A DNA stretch of 39,887 nucleotides, from the NCBI GenBank assembly GCA_001579985.1, contig LRSR01002399.1, positions 1 to 39,887 of the forward strand, given 5' to 3'. Below, one piece after another: positions 1 through 9,909 of this stretch (its first letter is position 1; every line of letters starts with the position of its first letter). The translations under genes were made by a program, and so were the position numbers. The stretch comes from Hypsibius dujardini (lineage: Eukaryota > Tardigrada > Eutardigrada > Parachela > Hypsibiidae). The notes under the pieces are model-generated. The model worked only from the letters and a program-made list of their open reading frames with translations. It searched no databases and was not told where the DNA came from.

Positions 1-334
1 ATGCAACCCTGCATTCAAACAGGACCAACGAGCTAACGGCTGTGAATCACACCACTGAGTTTTGAAGCCGAAGCCCCGATCTGTGCCACGTGCACACCGT
101 GTCGGCACGAATGTAAACAACGGCAGCCAAAAAAGAAGACGAGGCTTTTATCCGTCTCCTCGCATTCTCCTACTTCATATTCACGCTCCTCCTGTAGTCT
201 AGGATATTTTTTCCTCTCCACTGCATTAGCAAAGCACCAATTTTATGGCCTACTAATTCCTCAACTAAAACGGATGAGGCAACGACTTAGGATTAGCTGC
301 TGCAGTGCAGCTAGGAAGTCGGCCGCTGACCATG

Positions 335-478
335 GAGAAACTGAATACACGGAACATGCCATTTTGGGAAAAATTGTGGGAGAAGTTGAATGCACGGGCA
401 TACCATTTTGGGAAAAATTGTGGGAGAAACTGAATACACGGAACATGCCATTTTGGGAAAAATTGTGGGAGAATTCAC
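335..478. repeat. Minisatellite, about 45 bp x 3
   Basis: Three tandem copies of a unit near 45 bp, each containing CATTTTGGGAAAAATTGTGG and starting near 335, 380 and 424. Copies 1 and 3 are nearly identical and copy 2 differs at a few bases. No coding role is visible. The rest of 1-536 shows nothing I can assign. Confidence 0.85.
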
Positions 479-587
479 TCAGAGAATGAAAGCCACCGTC
501 GTCGCAGGATATTTTTTCCCAACAGTACTGGCCTGAAAGCTCCAATGCCGGCGCTTTTTCTTCGGAGGAGAAGTAGAAGCCTGTTCT

Positions 588-1094
588 GTGCTCGAAAGGC
601 AGAGGCAAAAGTTGGTCCGGTCCTCTCGACATGCAGATGTCCTGCGTGCGATGGATGCTGTTGCTGATTTAAGGGGATCTTCACCCTATGTAAGGCGAAC
701 GCGCGATTTCTTTATCGACTCCTTTGAATGCGAATTGGAATGGAAGTTACTCCAAGATAAATTGGCGAAGGAGGATAAAGAGCGCCGCGATACTGGTCGG
801 TAAGTCAGATCTCCCTGGATATGTTTCATCTAGTCCCCTTATCTGATTCATGCCGTCTTCGGTTAATATTTTTGCCTTACATTTGTATTGTCTCCAAATA
901 TTTTCTGCAAGTGGCAAGCTTTGTTTAATGGGTACCGCCCTGGTCTGTAAATGGGGTCATTTCTGAGTCATGGTTCACACAATCTACTTGTATTTCGCAG
1001 AGTGCAGCAGGAGAAAGTTGCGGAGCGTCGAAAGGCGGAGAAAGTGCTGCTTGATGCTAAAAAATGCAAGAAGGAGCTGTTAGTGGTGCATTGA
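588..1094 (+). CDS. Unidentified charged coiled-coil protein, partial (two exons)
   Basis: I do not recognise the family. An open stretch (frame open from 537; 588-799 clearly shown) ends at a good donor (CG|GTAAGT). It joins in phase to an exon at 1001-1094 preceded by TATTTCGCAG and ending in TGA. The translation is strongly charged and probably helical (for example LLQDKLAKEDKERRD followed by VAERRKAEKVLLDAKK), suggesting a coiled coil. The 5' end is unresolved because no good ATG or acceptor fixes it. The stop at 1092 may come from a frameshift: an overlapping frame starting at ATG 1064 stays open to about 1140. This piece may belong to the same gene as the exons at 1220-2376. Confidence 0.4.
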
Positions 1095-1253
1095 AAGAGG
1101 AGAAATGTCCATCGAATGGGCCCCGATCCAGGGCAGTTTTTCAGTAGGTTCATATGCTTTGTTTCCTTGAATGTGAGTATTCAATCAGATATGTGTCTTG
1201 ATTGTTTGATTTTTGACAGAACGGTCAGGCCGTTTGTGAAGCCTGCTGTTGTC

Positions 1254-2010
1254 TAGTGTTGTTTAAATAACGGTTTTGAATTTAAATAAAATAAAATATA
1301 TATTTTTAATTCTCGGCGATTTTAAATAAAATATCGTTTGAATATATTAAAAAAAAGCGTATTTTAAATGAAAATATTATTTAAATAAAACTCGACCTTT
1401 CATTTAATTAAAATGCTGAATGTAAATAAAGTGGAAATCGTTGACATAGCTATGCAATATGCAGCGAAACCCCTAGTGGATTATTAAACGCAATAAATCT
1501 TACTGTGAAACAGATATTGGAAGGAAACGATTGATCAATCAACTGATAATGGTGAGGGTTGCAACAATAAATCAATCAAATGAGGAACTAAAGTCAGTAT
1601 TTATAATTTTTCAGGCAAATCAGATAATCAATCAACTGATAATGGTGAAGGTTGCGACAATAAATCAATCAAATGAGGAAATTAAAGTCGGTGTTTATAA
1701 TTTCTCAGGCAAATCAGACAATCAATCTAGGATTTCTGAGCGTCATTTAGGGAATGATCAAGCAATCAAACCCGCCGTCACGCGGAAAGAGGGGTGATGA
1801 TATATATTTAAATTGCTTTGCGCGTTTTCTCGAGAATTTAAATATAAATAAAATAATGGCTCAGGGAATAATCTTAAATAAGTATAAAATATAAAAGATA
1901 GGAACGGTGATTTTCGAGTTTAAGTAAAATTAAAAAATATAATTTATTTAAAAGAAAAATCCGTTTTTGGCTATTTTAAATAACAATTTGAATAAATTTA
2001 AACAACACTA
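1254..2010. mobile_element. hAT-like non-autonomous transposon, 757 bp
   Basis: Terminal inverted repeats of 15 bp (TAGTGTTGTTTAAAT) lie at 1254-1268 and, inverted, at 1996-2010. They are flanked by a perfect 8-bp duplication CTGTTGTC at 1246-1253 and 2011-2018. An 8-bp target duplication with short TIRs is typical of the hAT superfamily. The interior is very AT-rich, with many TTTAAATAAA motifs near both ends and a tandem duplication at 1534-1719. No transposase is encoded, so it must be mobilised in trans. The intact duplication suggests a fairly recent insertion. Confidence 0.82.
1534..1719. repeat. Tandem duplication inside the hAT-like element, 93 bp x 2
   Basis: Two adjacent copies of a 93-bp unit, starting at 1534 and 1627 with ATCAATCAACTGATAATGG. 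They differ at a few positions. They lie between the AT-rich arms of the transposon. Confidence 0.85.
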
Positions 2011-2464
2011 CTGTTGTCCCGAAAAAGTGCCCAGTCGTCAAGCGGAAGCGGGCACCCAGTTCCAGAGCTTCAAGCCGACCGTCGGTTAACATCGATTTGG
2101 GGATTTCTCACATACCTCGCAATATGATGTTCGATTTGGTTTGGTTTTTAGTTTCGCTGTGTTGGTCCGCATACTTCTTTCTTTCCTTACAGGAGTTTCT
2201 GTTGGTGCGAGACCTGAAGGAAGCCAGGGAACCCACGAGTAAGCCACCTCACATTCAGGCATTAATCACCGTGGAAAGTTAGTGTCTCTTCATTTACTTC
2301 GCATAATTGCAGTTGTAAATAACTTTCATTTTTATTTTTAGAAAGATGTGTCTGCTTGACAGTTTGGAGTGAGTGACGCACGATGAAGCGATCGTCCAGG
2401 TTTGTGCTGTGCGATTCTACTCAAGAGTGACCAGACCGTTGAACTGATGCAGATGAAAAGGTTG

Positions 2465-2610
2465 CTGTATTTTCGCGTTAGACAGGGACAGCGTACGAGT
2501 TGTGGAACGTTTAATCGGCCACGCGGCTTTTGTGCTGTGTGTACGGTGCACACAAGCCGCGCACACGTTCCACTGCAATATGACTGTCCCTGTCTAACGC
2601 GAAAATACAG
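2465..2610. mobile_element. MITE family A, copy 1
   Basis: About 146 bp with long inverted ends: left CTGTATTTTCGCGTTAGACA, right its reverse complement. Near-identical copies lie at 5749-5892 and 17919-18053. Copy 2 is flanked by TA on both sides, as for Tc1/mariner-type insertions. It has no coding capacity. Between its right end and about 2889 I see nothing else beyond the probable 3' UTR of the minus-strand GH16 gene. Confidence 0.85.
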
Positions 2611-2889
2611 TACTCTTGTTTTCCTAAGTGCTCAGCCTTTGATTCTGTTCGAAATTCGAAGTCGTTGTTTTGCTGTTCCTTTTTGTTGATGTTTACGTCT
2701 TAAGATTGCCTCTTAAAATAGCGAGTCTCACTGATTTATAATTTTCACCTTCAAGTTCCACTTCTCTTTTCCCAGATCTTGCTCTATTTTTTAGTCGTTG
2801 TATTCCGTGTTTGGATAGTTTTTTGCATATTTGCTTCTTCGGATTGAAAAGTCTTTACTGGACGTTGAAAAGTCGCTAGGTCCGGTTCA

Positions 2890-3203
2890 TTATCCAAATC
2901 TGTACTCGTCTCCAAATCGTATCTTTGGCTGACGTACTACGACAGAATCAATTCGAAAATCTGGATTCAGAATGGCCATTTCCTCCAACGACGGTGCTCT
3001 TGAAGTCATCGTTTTGGCTGAATGCATTGTCAGCTATAAACAACCAATTCCGCATTAAATTCATAAAAATCATTCAGGCCGAGAGGAGCCCAGCACACTA
3101 CAGAACGTTGTGTTACTGACCGTCAGACAGACAGACAGAACAGATGAAAGACAACACCAGACAGAGAGACACTCAGGCAGGTTGACCGACCAACTAACCA
3201 ATC

Positions 3204-3245
<42 letters not shown>

Positions 3246-5504
3246 TACAAGAGACAGACAAACGAAGAAGCAGCAAGACCTGCATGTAGCAGCTAGACAA
3301 AACGATGACAAATCTTGTCGTTTAGATGCTATAGAGGTATGCTGATTATGAGGGTCTTTTGGTCGGCAAAAGATAAAAGAATGTAGTGGGGTGATTACTC
3401 ACTAACAATAATCGTCTTTACCTGCATATGCTCTGTTGGGATAAGTTTCCGATCTGTCACGCGAAAGACTTCCGTTCCGTCCAAATACCATACCAGACAG
3501 TCAGGCCGCCAGACCAGCCGAAACACGTGGAACTTGAAGGACATTTCCTCAAGGTGCCCAAAGGTTTTACTGACACTCCATAGATCTTGGCCGGTGGTCG
3601 ATCTGCCGGCCAAAACTTTAATATCGCACTCTTGTAGATAACGTAGGCTGCTACCGATATCGCTGACCGTTTCCCGCACATTAAGCACGCTAATAGCCGA
3701 CATTCGTGATCCCGTCTGTGGCCAGGCAGACGAGAAGGCGAACTTTTGATTCACTAGCCAGACGGCAGGAAAGTGTAGAATCGTTGCACCCCTTGGGATT
3801 CGCGCACGGACTTCGACTTCTCCGTACTGGAAACTGAATTTGCCATAAGTGTCAACGCGGCCACTGTCAAAGGATGCTAAGCCATCTCGGGCGTGCAGAA
3901 TGAGCGTCTTGTTGCGGATGTAAACGTTTTGAGCGCTAAAATCTTGCACCTGGTAGAAACCATGTAAAGGAGTGTTACCGGCGCCGTTGGTGGCGGTCCA
4001 TAGAGCGGGGTTCAGTTGTCCGCTGGCGTCATCAAAGTTGTCTTGAAATGTGATTTGAGAGTCCCTGTTGAGGTTCATGTCAACGCTCACAGTGCCTGAA
4101 AAATCGTTGATAATTCCAATTAGACGTGCAAAACCGTCTGTCTGTCTGTTTGTCTATCTATCTGTCTGCCTGCCTGCCTGTCTGTGTGTTCGTCCGTCGG
4201 TTAGCCGACTTGCCTGTCGGTTGACCGGTTTGTCTGTCTGTTTCTCTGTCTGTCTGTCTAACTGTTTGTCTGTCCTTTCTGTCTGTCTGTCTGTCTGTCT
4301 GTCCTTCTGTCTGTCTGTTTGTCTGTCTGCCTGTCTGTCTGCTTGTCTGCTTGTCTGCCTGTCTCTGTGCCTGTTTGCCTGTTTGCCTGTCTGCGGTTGT
4401 TTATTCTTCTGCTTTGCTCTATGTCGTACTTTTTAGGTCCTCTTCCTTTCTTCAGAGCCTCCATAAACACGCAAACCATCAATATCAAATCATACCTTCC
4501 AATGGTTGCAGAGGAGGAAGAATCACCGGCCTTGTGTGACTTCCCCTTTTTTGCCGGATGACAATGTAATCAACATACAGATCTGTAGTACGTGCCGAGT
4601 TGGTGTTGCTCAGACCCGGAAAAGCTGATGGGTTAGTCGCCACATTTCCAAGGACAGCGAAATCCAGCACAAGCTAATCGACACACATCAAAAGGGTTAT
4701 TCCGTCGAGCGGTGCAAAAGAAATGCTAAATGACAACATTCCTCACAGCTCCACCCTGCTGGAGGTGGTTCCCTGCAGGTACTGCATTCGTACCTGCATG
4801 CTGACGTTGGGAATCACCGCTTTATCGCTCACACGGTACACCTCTGTATGGCCGACAAGCCACACGAGACAATCCGGCTCCCAAACTAACTTGAAACTTT
4901 GCTCGTAGGCGGTCATGTCATAGGACATATCACTTGTCGGCTTGACCAACTTGTCCACAGCCCAAATCGGTCCGCCGTTCACCTGTCCACCCGTCGAGAC
5001 TCTCACCACCAAATCCTCTCCGGCAGCAGTCAAATTAGGGTCCATTTTCACAACACTGATTGCCATTCCCGTCTGCGATGCCGCAAGAGCATTCTGCTGC
5101 AACCACAATGCAGGGAAGAACTGGGTCCCCGCGGTGGACTTGGGATACCGTAGCCGGATCTCAATTTCACCGTAAAGGAAACTGAATTTCCCCCGTGTCG
5201 ATATCTGTCCCGTTGAAGTCGCTTGGTTGCCTTCGTTGTTGGTGCGGATGTGGAGCCTCTGCTTGTCAATGAAGACATTTTTTGCGCGATATTGCTGATA
5301 GAGATTGCCACCGCGTCGCAGGGTGGGGTTCTTGAGGTCGCCCTCGGTGGCAGTCCATAGCGCGGAGTTTATACGCTCGCTGCTGAAATCGTCCCGGAAA
5401 ATGGTGCGGAGTTCGCTCGACGGTGTGGCGTCCGTTCCAGCTACGCTGTCTGAATGGAAGAGAAGGGGGAATATGATGAGGACGATTCCGAATTTCGTAG
5501 CCAT
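2890..5504 (-). CDS. Secreted protein with two GH16-fold domains, both catalytically degenerate
   Basis: Exons on the minus strand are 5504-4755, 4673-4496, 4095-3403 and 3033-2948 (or 2890 after a frameshift). ATG 5504 opens a signal peptide (KFGIVLIIFPLLF). Domain 1 covers about residues 35-300: the GEIEIRLRYP strand, PALWLQ, FKLVWEPDCLVWLVGHTEVYRV and YVDYIVIRQ are all GH16 landmarks. The donor GAAG|GTATGA at 4495 joins in phase 1 to the exon at 4095, which encodes a second domain (GEVEVRARIP, PAVWLV, FRLVWRPDCLVWYLDGTEVFRV). The GH16 catalytic ExDxxE is replaced by AISVVK (148-153) in domain 1 and AISVLN in domain 2, so a glycan-binding role like that of beta-1,3-glucan recognition proteins is more likely than hydrolysis. 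The alternative is two tandem genes, but the second half has no signal-peptide exon. The last exon appears frameshifted near 2956. Confidence 0.7.
3121..3246. repeat. (AGAC)n microsatellite in a GH16-gene intron
   Basis: Runs of AGAC with interruptions; the purest part is 3205-3242. It lies in the intron between the exons at 4095-3403 and 3033-2948. Cys/Ser/Val-rich or Thr/Asp/Arg-rich translations across it are artefacts of the repeat. Confidence 0.9.
4135..4395. repeat. (CTGT)n microsatellite in the inter-domain intron of the GH16 gene
   Basis: Imperfect CTGT and CTGC repeats spanning most of the intron between donor 4495 and acceptor 4096. The apparent long ORFs here are repeat translations. 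Confidence 0.9.
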
Positions 5505-5748
5505 TTTCTCCTCCGAAGTTGTATTAGTAACTATCACGACACTTCATACGCCGATGCCACGACTAATGACTTTTATAGAAGCGAGAACGTCGAACCAGTT
5601 AGAACTGAACAGTAAACAAGCGCATTTTTTTGTGCGGGCGATAAAATCGGCTCATGTTTGTGGACCCAAAGGTCGACCAAACCCTTTTATAATAATAACA
5701 GGAGAGTAAAACTCAGCAGTGACAGCAATGGACCTGCACCGTCGAGTA

Positions 5749-5892
5749 CTGTAGTTTCGTGTTAGACAGGGACAGTCGTACTGGAATGGAACGTGTCCAC
5801 GGCTGTGTGCACCGTACACACAGCACAAGCGCCCGTGGCCGATTAAACGTTCCACAGCTCGTACGCTATCCCTGTCTAACGCGAAGATACAG
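5749..5892. mobile_element. MITE family A, copy 2
   Basis: Same inverted termini as the copy at 2465 (left CTGTAGTTTCGTGTTAGACA, right ending CGCGAAGATACAG). TA flanks both ends (5747-5748 and 5893-5894). It lies about 245 bp upstream of the GH16 gene start. The interval 5505-5748 holds the presumed promoter of that gene; no clear element is visible. Confidence 0.85.
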
Positions 5893-5935
5893 TATTAGTA
5901 TACCACGCTTCTGGTGCCGCTGCAAGAACGATTTA

Positions 5936-6176
5936 GTACGAGGTGAAATCTGTATTTCGGCTCACCCTCCACTTGGTCGCTCACTCATGGATTTCTCTTT
6001 CATGTTCTCTTTCGCTGCTTGATTGTTTGATTTTTAGAAGTGCTATCGCGTACTACGATACAGTAGAGCGAATCAAACAATCAAGCATATGCCATGAAAG
6101 AGAAACCCATGAGTGAGCCGATTTATCGACCAAGTGGAGGGTGATCCGAAATACAGATTTCACCTCATGCTGTACA
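5936..6176. repeat. Large imperfect foldback, about 240 bp
   Basis: The left arm (AGGTGAAATCTGTATTTCGG, then CACTCATGGATTTCTCTTTC and TTGATTGTTTGATT) is matched in reverse by AATCAAACAATCAA, GAAAGAGAAACCCATGAGTG and CCGAAATACAGATTTCACCT on the right. The loop lies near 6040-6060. It could be a palindromic MITE or a foldback transposon. No ORF is present. Confidence 0.8.
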
Positions 6177-7900
6177 GGACATCCGCCTAGAGACTACACG
6201 TACCGGTAGGTGCCTATTATATCGCACTTGAAGCAAGCAATATGACGGAAATATGATGGAAGTACCGGCTGTTTACGTGATTATTTACTGTACTGTGCGC
6301 AAAATATACATACAACAAAGTGTTCTCGGTATGTTTTCCGGCTACGTCAGCCTTCCACAAACGATCGGTCAGCGTATATTCAATGCCGTATATTTACGTA
6401 TTATTTCATCTCATTTCGGAAAAATAGACCTTATTTCGGAAAAAATTGCGTCCCCCTCACCTTGGTCGGAGAGAGTTCCGGAATACGTAACAGCCATCTG
6501 CCGACTGACAAAGAGAAGTACGAGTAAATACTGATGGTTATGAGAACCAGTTAAAAGTTACATATAAGCAAGTTTATTTAAGAATTACATATGAACTCAA
6601 CCGATTATTATGTTATAATAACTGAATATGGAAGCACGAAAGGACAGATCCAATAAGCAGCACTCGGTTTCAAATTGCCCAAATCTTCAACTACGAGCGT
6701 TGTACTGTCTGTACATGACTTTTACGTCGAGTGCTGCGATAGACGAATCTTAAAGTGTGTGACAGACGTTTTCAAACTCCCATCTCTTTAATAAGCAGAA
6801 CGACCCATAACAACTGCGCCCGCTTACATGTTTACAGTTCGAACAGGGTACACTGCATGCGTGTGACAAGGAAGGAACACATCAGTAGTGTGACGCATCT
6901 TCGTCTCATTTGCACGACGCGACGAAATACGGTTATTATATATACATGTAGATTATGACTCATAGGTGAAACTGGTTCAAGGTCAGCCAGGTAGAGAAGG
7001 CTCGACATGGTCGACCGCTCGAGTTCTACTGCTCAATGTACGATATTGGCCAAGGCGACAGTATCTATCATATCTATCGATATTTATCATACATACCGAT
7101 ATCTATCGATATTTATCATACATACCGATATCTATCGATATTTATCATATCTATCGATATCCATCGATATTTATCATATATACCGATATTTATCGATATA
7201 TACCGATATCTATCGATATTTATCATATTTATCGATATTTATCATTTGGCATTCGGGTATGGGTACAATCTACCAAGCTTACGGTATGTGTGTCTGTCGC
7301 TGTTCCACCGACCATGGAGAAGCATATGAATAAAAACAGGATATGGGTGGATTGAGGGAATGAGTGAGTGTCCTTACTAGCCCAAAACTGTCTCTTTCAA
7401 TTCATATCCTCTTTCAATTCATAATGCATCTTTTCGTACGGGAGATCGTGGTGTTATCGTTATTAGTTTTACAATAGAGCAGTGAATAGATAAGTCATCG
7501 CTGTGCTGACCGCCGATCATCGCTGTGCTGACCGCCGGTTGGTCGGTCAGTTTATGGAGCCATCCCTGATTCAGCTTGCTACAGATGACTCTGCCAGTAC
7601 GATACTAGTATTTGGACAAAAGAGAGAGTGCGAAAATGACTTCATCTGCAAGCTTCCACGGGAGGAATGTAAAGAGGTAAAAGTTGCTGATGAGTTTGAA
7701 TACAGAAGAAATTCCGCAGGTACACACTGTGCACTTTAATTTGCTACAATTGATCAGTAAGGGTTTCGACTGCCCTTGTCGAAGGCATAGTACACATGCA
7801 CCGTGCCTGGGTAGACTGATGGATAGACTGATGTGTTATCTTGGAGACCCTGGAATACTCGGCAAGTCAGCAATGGCAAAGTTGCGCCATTCTGCCTGTC
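6177..7900. other. Gene-poor interval
   Basis: I find no supported gene. Small ORFs at 6253-6534 and 7503-7739 have no family resemblance and no convincing splice context. The interval includes the TATCGATATTTATC array at 7064-7240 and a short direct repeat (GCTGTGCTGACCGCCG) near 7500-7540. Confidence 0.6.
7064..7240. repeat. AT-rich array of TATCGATATTTATCATA-type units
   Basis: Repeated ATCTATCGATATTTATCATA and ATACCGATATCTATCGATAT units, with self-complementary ATCGAT/ATATCGAT cores throughout. Open in all three forward frames because of its composition; not a gene. Confidence 0.9.
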
Positions 7901-8000
7901 AGCCCAAGACCCCCTTTCGACAGCTGCGCCCTACCTGGATATTGACGGCAAGGTCTATGGTCAGAGTGCCGCATTCACCAGATTGGTGGCTAAAAAGTAC
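7901..8000 (+). pseudogene. Sigma GST exon fragment, plus-strand copy
   Basis: Encodes the middle of a GST N-terminal thioredoxin-like domain: KTPFRQL, then PYLDIDGKVYGQS, then AAFTRLVAKKY. Two extra bases (CG) after CAGCTG put the first part out of frame with the second. Bases 7901-7967 recur as a perfect inverted copy at 8001-8067; the 33 bp between (7968-8000) recur inverted at 8300-8332. There is no start codon or upstream GST sequence on this strand. Confidence 0.7.
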
Positions 8001-8200
8001 ACTCTGACCATAGACCTTGCCGTCAATATCCAGGTAGGGCGCAGCTGTCGAAAGGGGGTCTTGGGCTTAAGAGCCGGCCAGTCCTCGGGAGAAACCCGAA
8101 CATCTTCAAACGGAACGTTGGCGTAGACGAAGACGAACCGCGTCGTTTCCGCAGCACCTCGAACGTCGAAGTAGGTGAGCTTATAGACAGGATGCGACAT
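8001..8200 (-). pseudogene. Sigma GST N-terminal exon, minus-strand copy with frameshift
   Basis: ATG at 8200 opens MSHPVYKLTYFDVRGAAETT, the classic sigma-class GST N-terminus with catalytic-type Tyr followed by RG.AE. The frame continues through FVFVYANVPFEDVRV to KPKTPFRQL. Then the same two extra bases shift the frame away from PYLDIDGKVYGQS. This exon points away from the C-terminal exons at 8333-8825, so no transcript as written can join them. Confidence 0.75.
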
Positions 8201-8262
8201 TATCGGAGCTATACAGAACTTATATGGAACTTATAAAGAACTTATATAGAACTTATAAAGAA

Positions 8263-8369
8263 CATGGGCTTGCTCCTCATCGGTGGTTCCGGCTAGATTG
8301 TACTTTTTAGCCACCAATCTGGTGAATGCGGCAATCTAGCCGGAACCACCGATGAGGAGCAAGCCCATG
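8263..8369. repeat. Perfect 37-bp hairpin with a 33-bp GST exon loop
   Basis: 8263-8299 is the exact reverse complement of 8333-8369. The loop 8300-8332 is the reverse complement of 7968-8000. A second perfect hairpin, 7901-7967 with 8001-8067, has that inverted loop copy between its arms. A short array of ACTTATA(A/T)AGA units lies at 8215-8262. Confidence 0.9.
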
Positions 8370-8825
8370 TCGACGCAATTGGTGACTATGTCAAAGGTAA
8401 AACACAGTTGTCTCTCTGCCTGTATGTCTTGTATGCCTGTATGTCTTGTCTGCCTGTATGTCTTGTACAGCATTGTGTTATTTCGTTCCTTCTTTTCAGA
8501 CATTTGGATGGCGATGTCCAAGTTCTACTACGAGCAAGATCCGGTGAAGAAAGAAACGATTCGCGAGGAATACTTTAAGACCGGCATCGTAGAGCACCTC
8601 GACGTATTGGAAAGCCACTTGAACGAATATGGAAAAGGGAAACTTTATGCGCCGTCGGGAGTAACGGTTGCTGACTTCATCGTCGCTGGACTGGTGTATT
8701 CCCTGCAAGTGCAGTTTCCGACCAGCGTAGAAAATCGCCAGAGCCTTAAGGATCATCTAGAACGAGTTAACAATCTACCTGGTGTTAAAGAATGGGTGGC
8801 CAAACGTCCGCAAACAGAGCATTAA
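8333..8825 (+). CDS. Glutathione S-transferase (sigma-like), C-terminal part
   Basis: The exon piece 8333-8396 encodes NLAGTTDEEQAHVDAIGDYV and ends at G|GTAAAAC. It joins in phase to 8500-8825 (acceptor TTCTTTTCAG), encoding DIWMAMSKFYYEQDP through LYAPSGVTVADFIVAGL to TAA. The all-helical GST C-terminal domain is intact, including the conserved ADF.VAG helix-capping motif. The matching N-terminal domain is present nearby, but inverted and frameshifted, so whether a functional enzyme is made depends on whether the assembly is right here. GSTs conjugate glutathione to electrophiles; sigma forms also include prostaglandin isomerases. Confidence 0.75.
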
Positions 8826-8916
8826 TAAATTATCGATTACCTGCGCGATTAGTGGATACGTACTTACAGATATGTATCTCCAGTCAACGTTTTCTGTAAA
8901 AGTCTATGTGTGTCTA

Positions 8917-8924
8917 GCAGTGTC

Positions 8925-8964
<40 letters not shown>

Positions 8965-8985
8965 CAGACAGACAGGCAGGCAGAC
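8917..8985. repeat. (AGAC)n microsatellite downstream of the GST
   Basis: CAGACAGA runs about 90 bp after the GST stop codon. The following interval up to 9760 holds no supported gene. Confidence 0.9.
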
Positions 8986-9909
8986 AGAGAATTATTTATG
9001 CGTGGATCTCTAAACGGGAACACACAGACAATACGTATAGAAAGAGCACGACACCTTGCCTGGAAGGGATGATTGCAATGTATGTCGCTTTTTGTCGGCT
9101 CTCTGGGTGTTTACCAAGCCACTAGCTGGCTATGTATAGCCGAAACATTTGCTTTGCCCCCAGTCGATCTGCTGCAGAACCGTGGAGAGAGATCCCGACC
9201 ACCTCCGGCATTCAGCCTCATCCAGTCCTCTCCCCTGCTCCTTTCCCCCAACATTTTTTTTCCGGCCGTTTAAATGCGGTCGTAAGTGGGTCTGACACAA
9301 TCCGGTGGCTGAAACGACGCGCAATTTCTGCCGACACCGCGGGAAAACCGTAGACCCCATCCGAATGAATGAGCCTGTCTCATCCGCCCGAATCATTCAT
9401 TTCCGACTAGCTGACTCATCGCACTTTTACCCGCGCGCTCTCTCCCATTGAATACACATGAGTTTATGACTGACGAAGCAAAGACACACCGCCAACGTCT
9501 TAGCCGTGCGTATAAAGAGCTTACCGTTTCTTTGGGAAAAACCATCGAGTCGTCCGCGTTTTCTTCTTCATTCCATTTGAAAGCCAATCGTTTTTGATAA
9601 GTTGTCGATGTTCGCTCATCCAACCTTCACGCACCGCATTGACCGAGCGTCCTCCGTGTCGTTGGAATTCACTCTTCGCAAACATCCTCGTTAAGCGACT
9701 TGTTTACCGCTTTTTTTATCCATCCAGCACGGACGTTTTGTGAAAACAGTTACCAGACAGTCGTGTCTGTCTGTCTGTCTGTCTGCGTGTCTGTCAGTGG
9801 GTTTTATCGATTTGTTGCGCACTGTCAGTGACTTGGACTTTTCCGTTCGGAAAATATTATCATCTTTCATCTCACTAAATCAGCGCCCATCACACAACAC
9901 AACAGCTCC

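Larger units (their letters stand above)
1220..2376 (+). pseudogene. Exons of an unidentified basic protein, one split by a transposon
   Basis: An acceptor (TTTTTGACAG) precedes an exon beginning at 1220 whose frame reads TVRPFVKPAVV up to 1253. A transposon occupies 1254-2010, with a target duplication at 2011-2018. The same frame then continues from 2019 as PKKCPVVKRKRAPSSR to a donor at 2084 (TCG|GTTAAC). Later exons are 2193-2238 (EFLLVRDLKEAREPT, donor GTAAGCC) and 2342-2376, ending in TGA. All junction phases agree. Taken as it stands, the first bases of the transposon (TAG) stop the reading frame. The product is basic and Ser/Pro-rich with no known domain. It may be the 3' part of the gene seen at 588-1094. 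The model is tentative. Confidence 0.45.

Noticed and set aside
4068-4561. Long Cys/Ser/Val-Leu ORFs on both strands
   Set aside because: They are translations of the (CTGT)n tract inside a predicted intron; similar artefacts occur at 3070-3311, 12169-12622 and 16871-17191.
6253-6534. 93-codon plus-strand ORF
   Set aside because: No family resemblance, no splice context, in a repeat-rich region.
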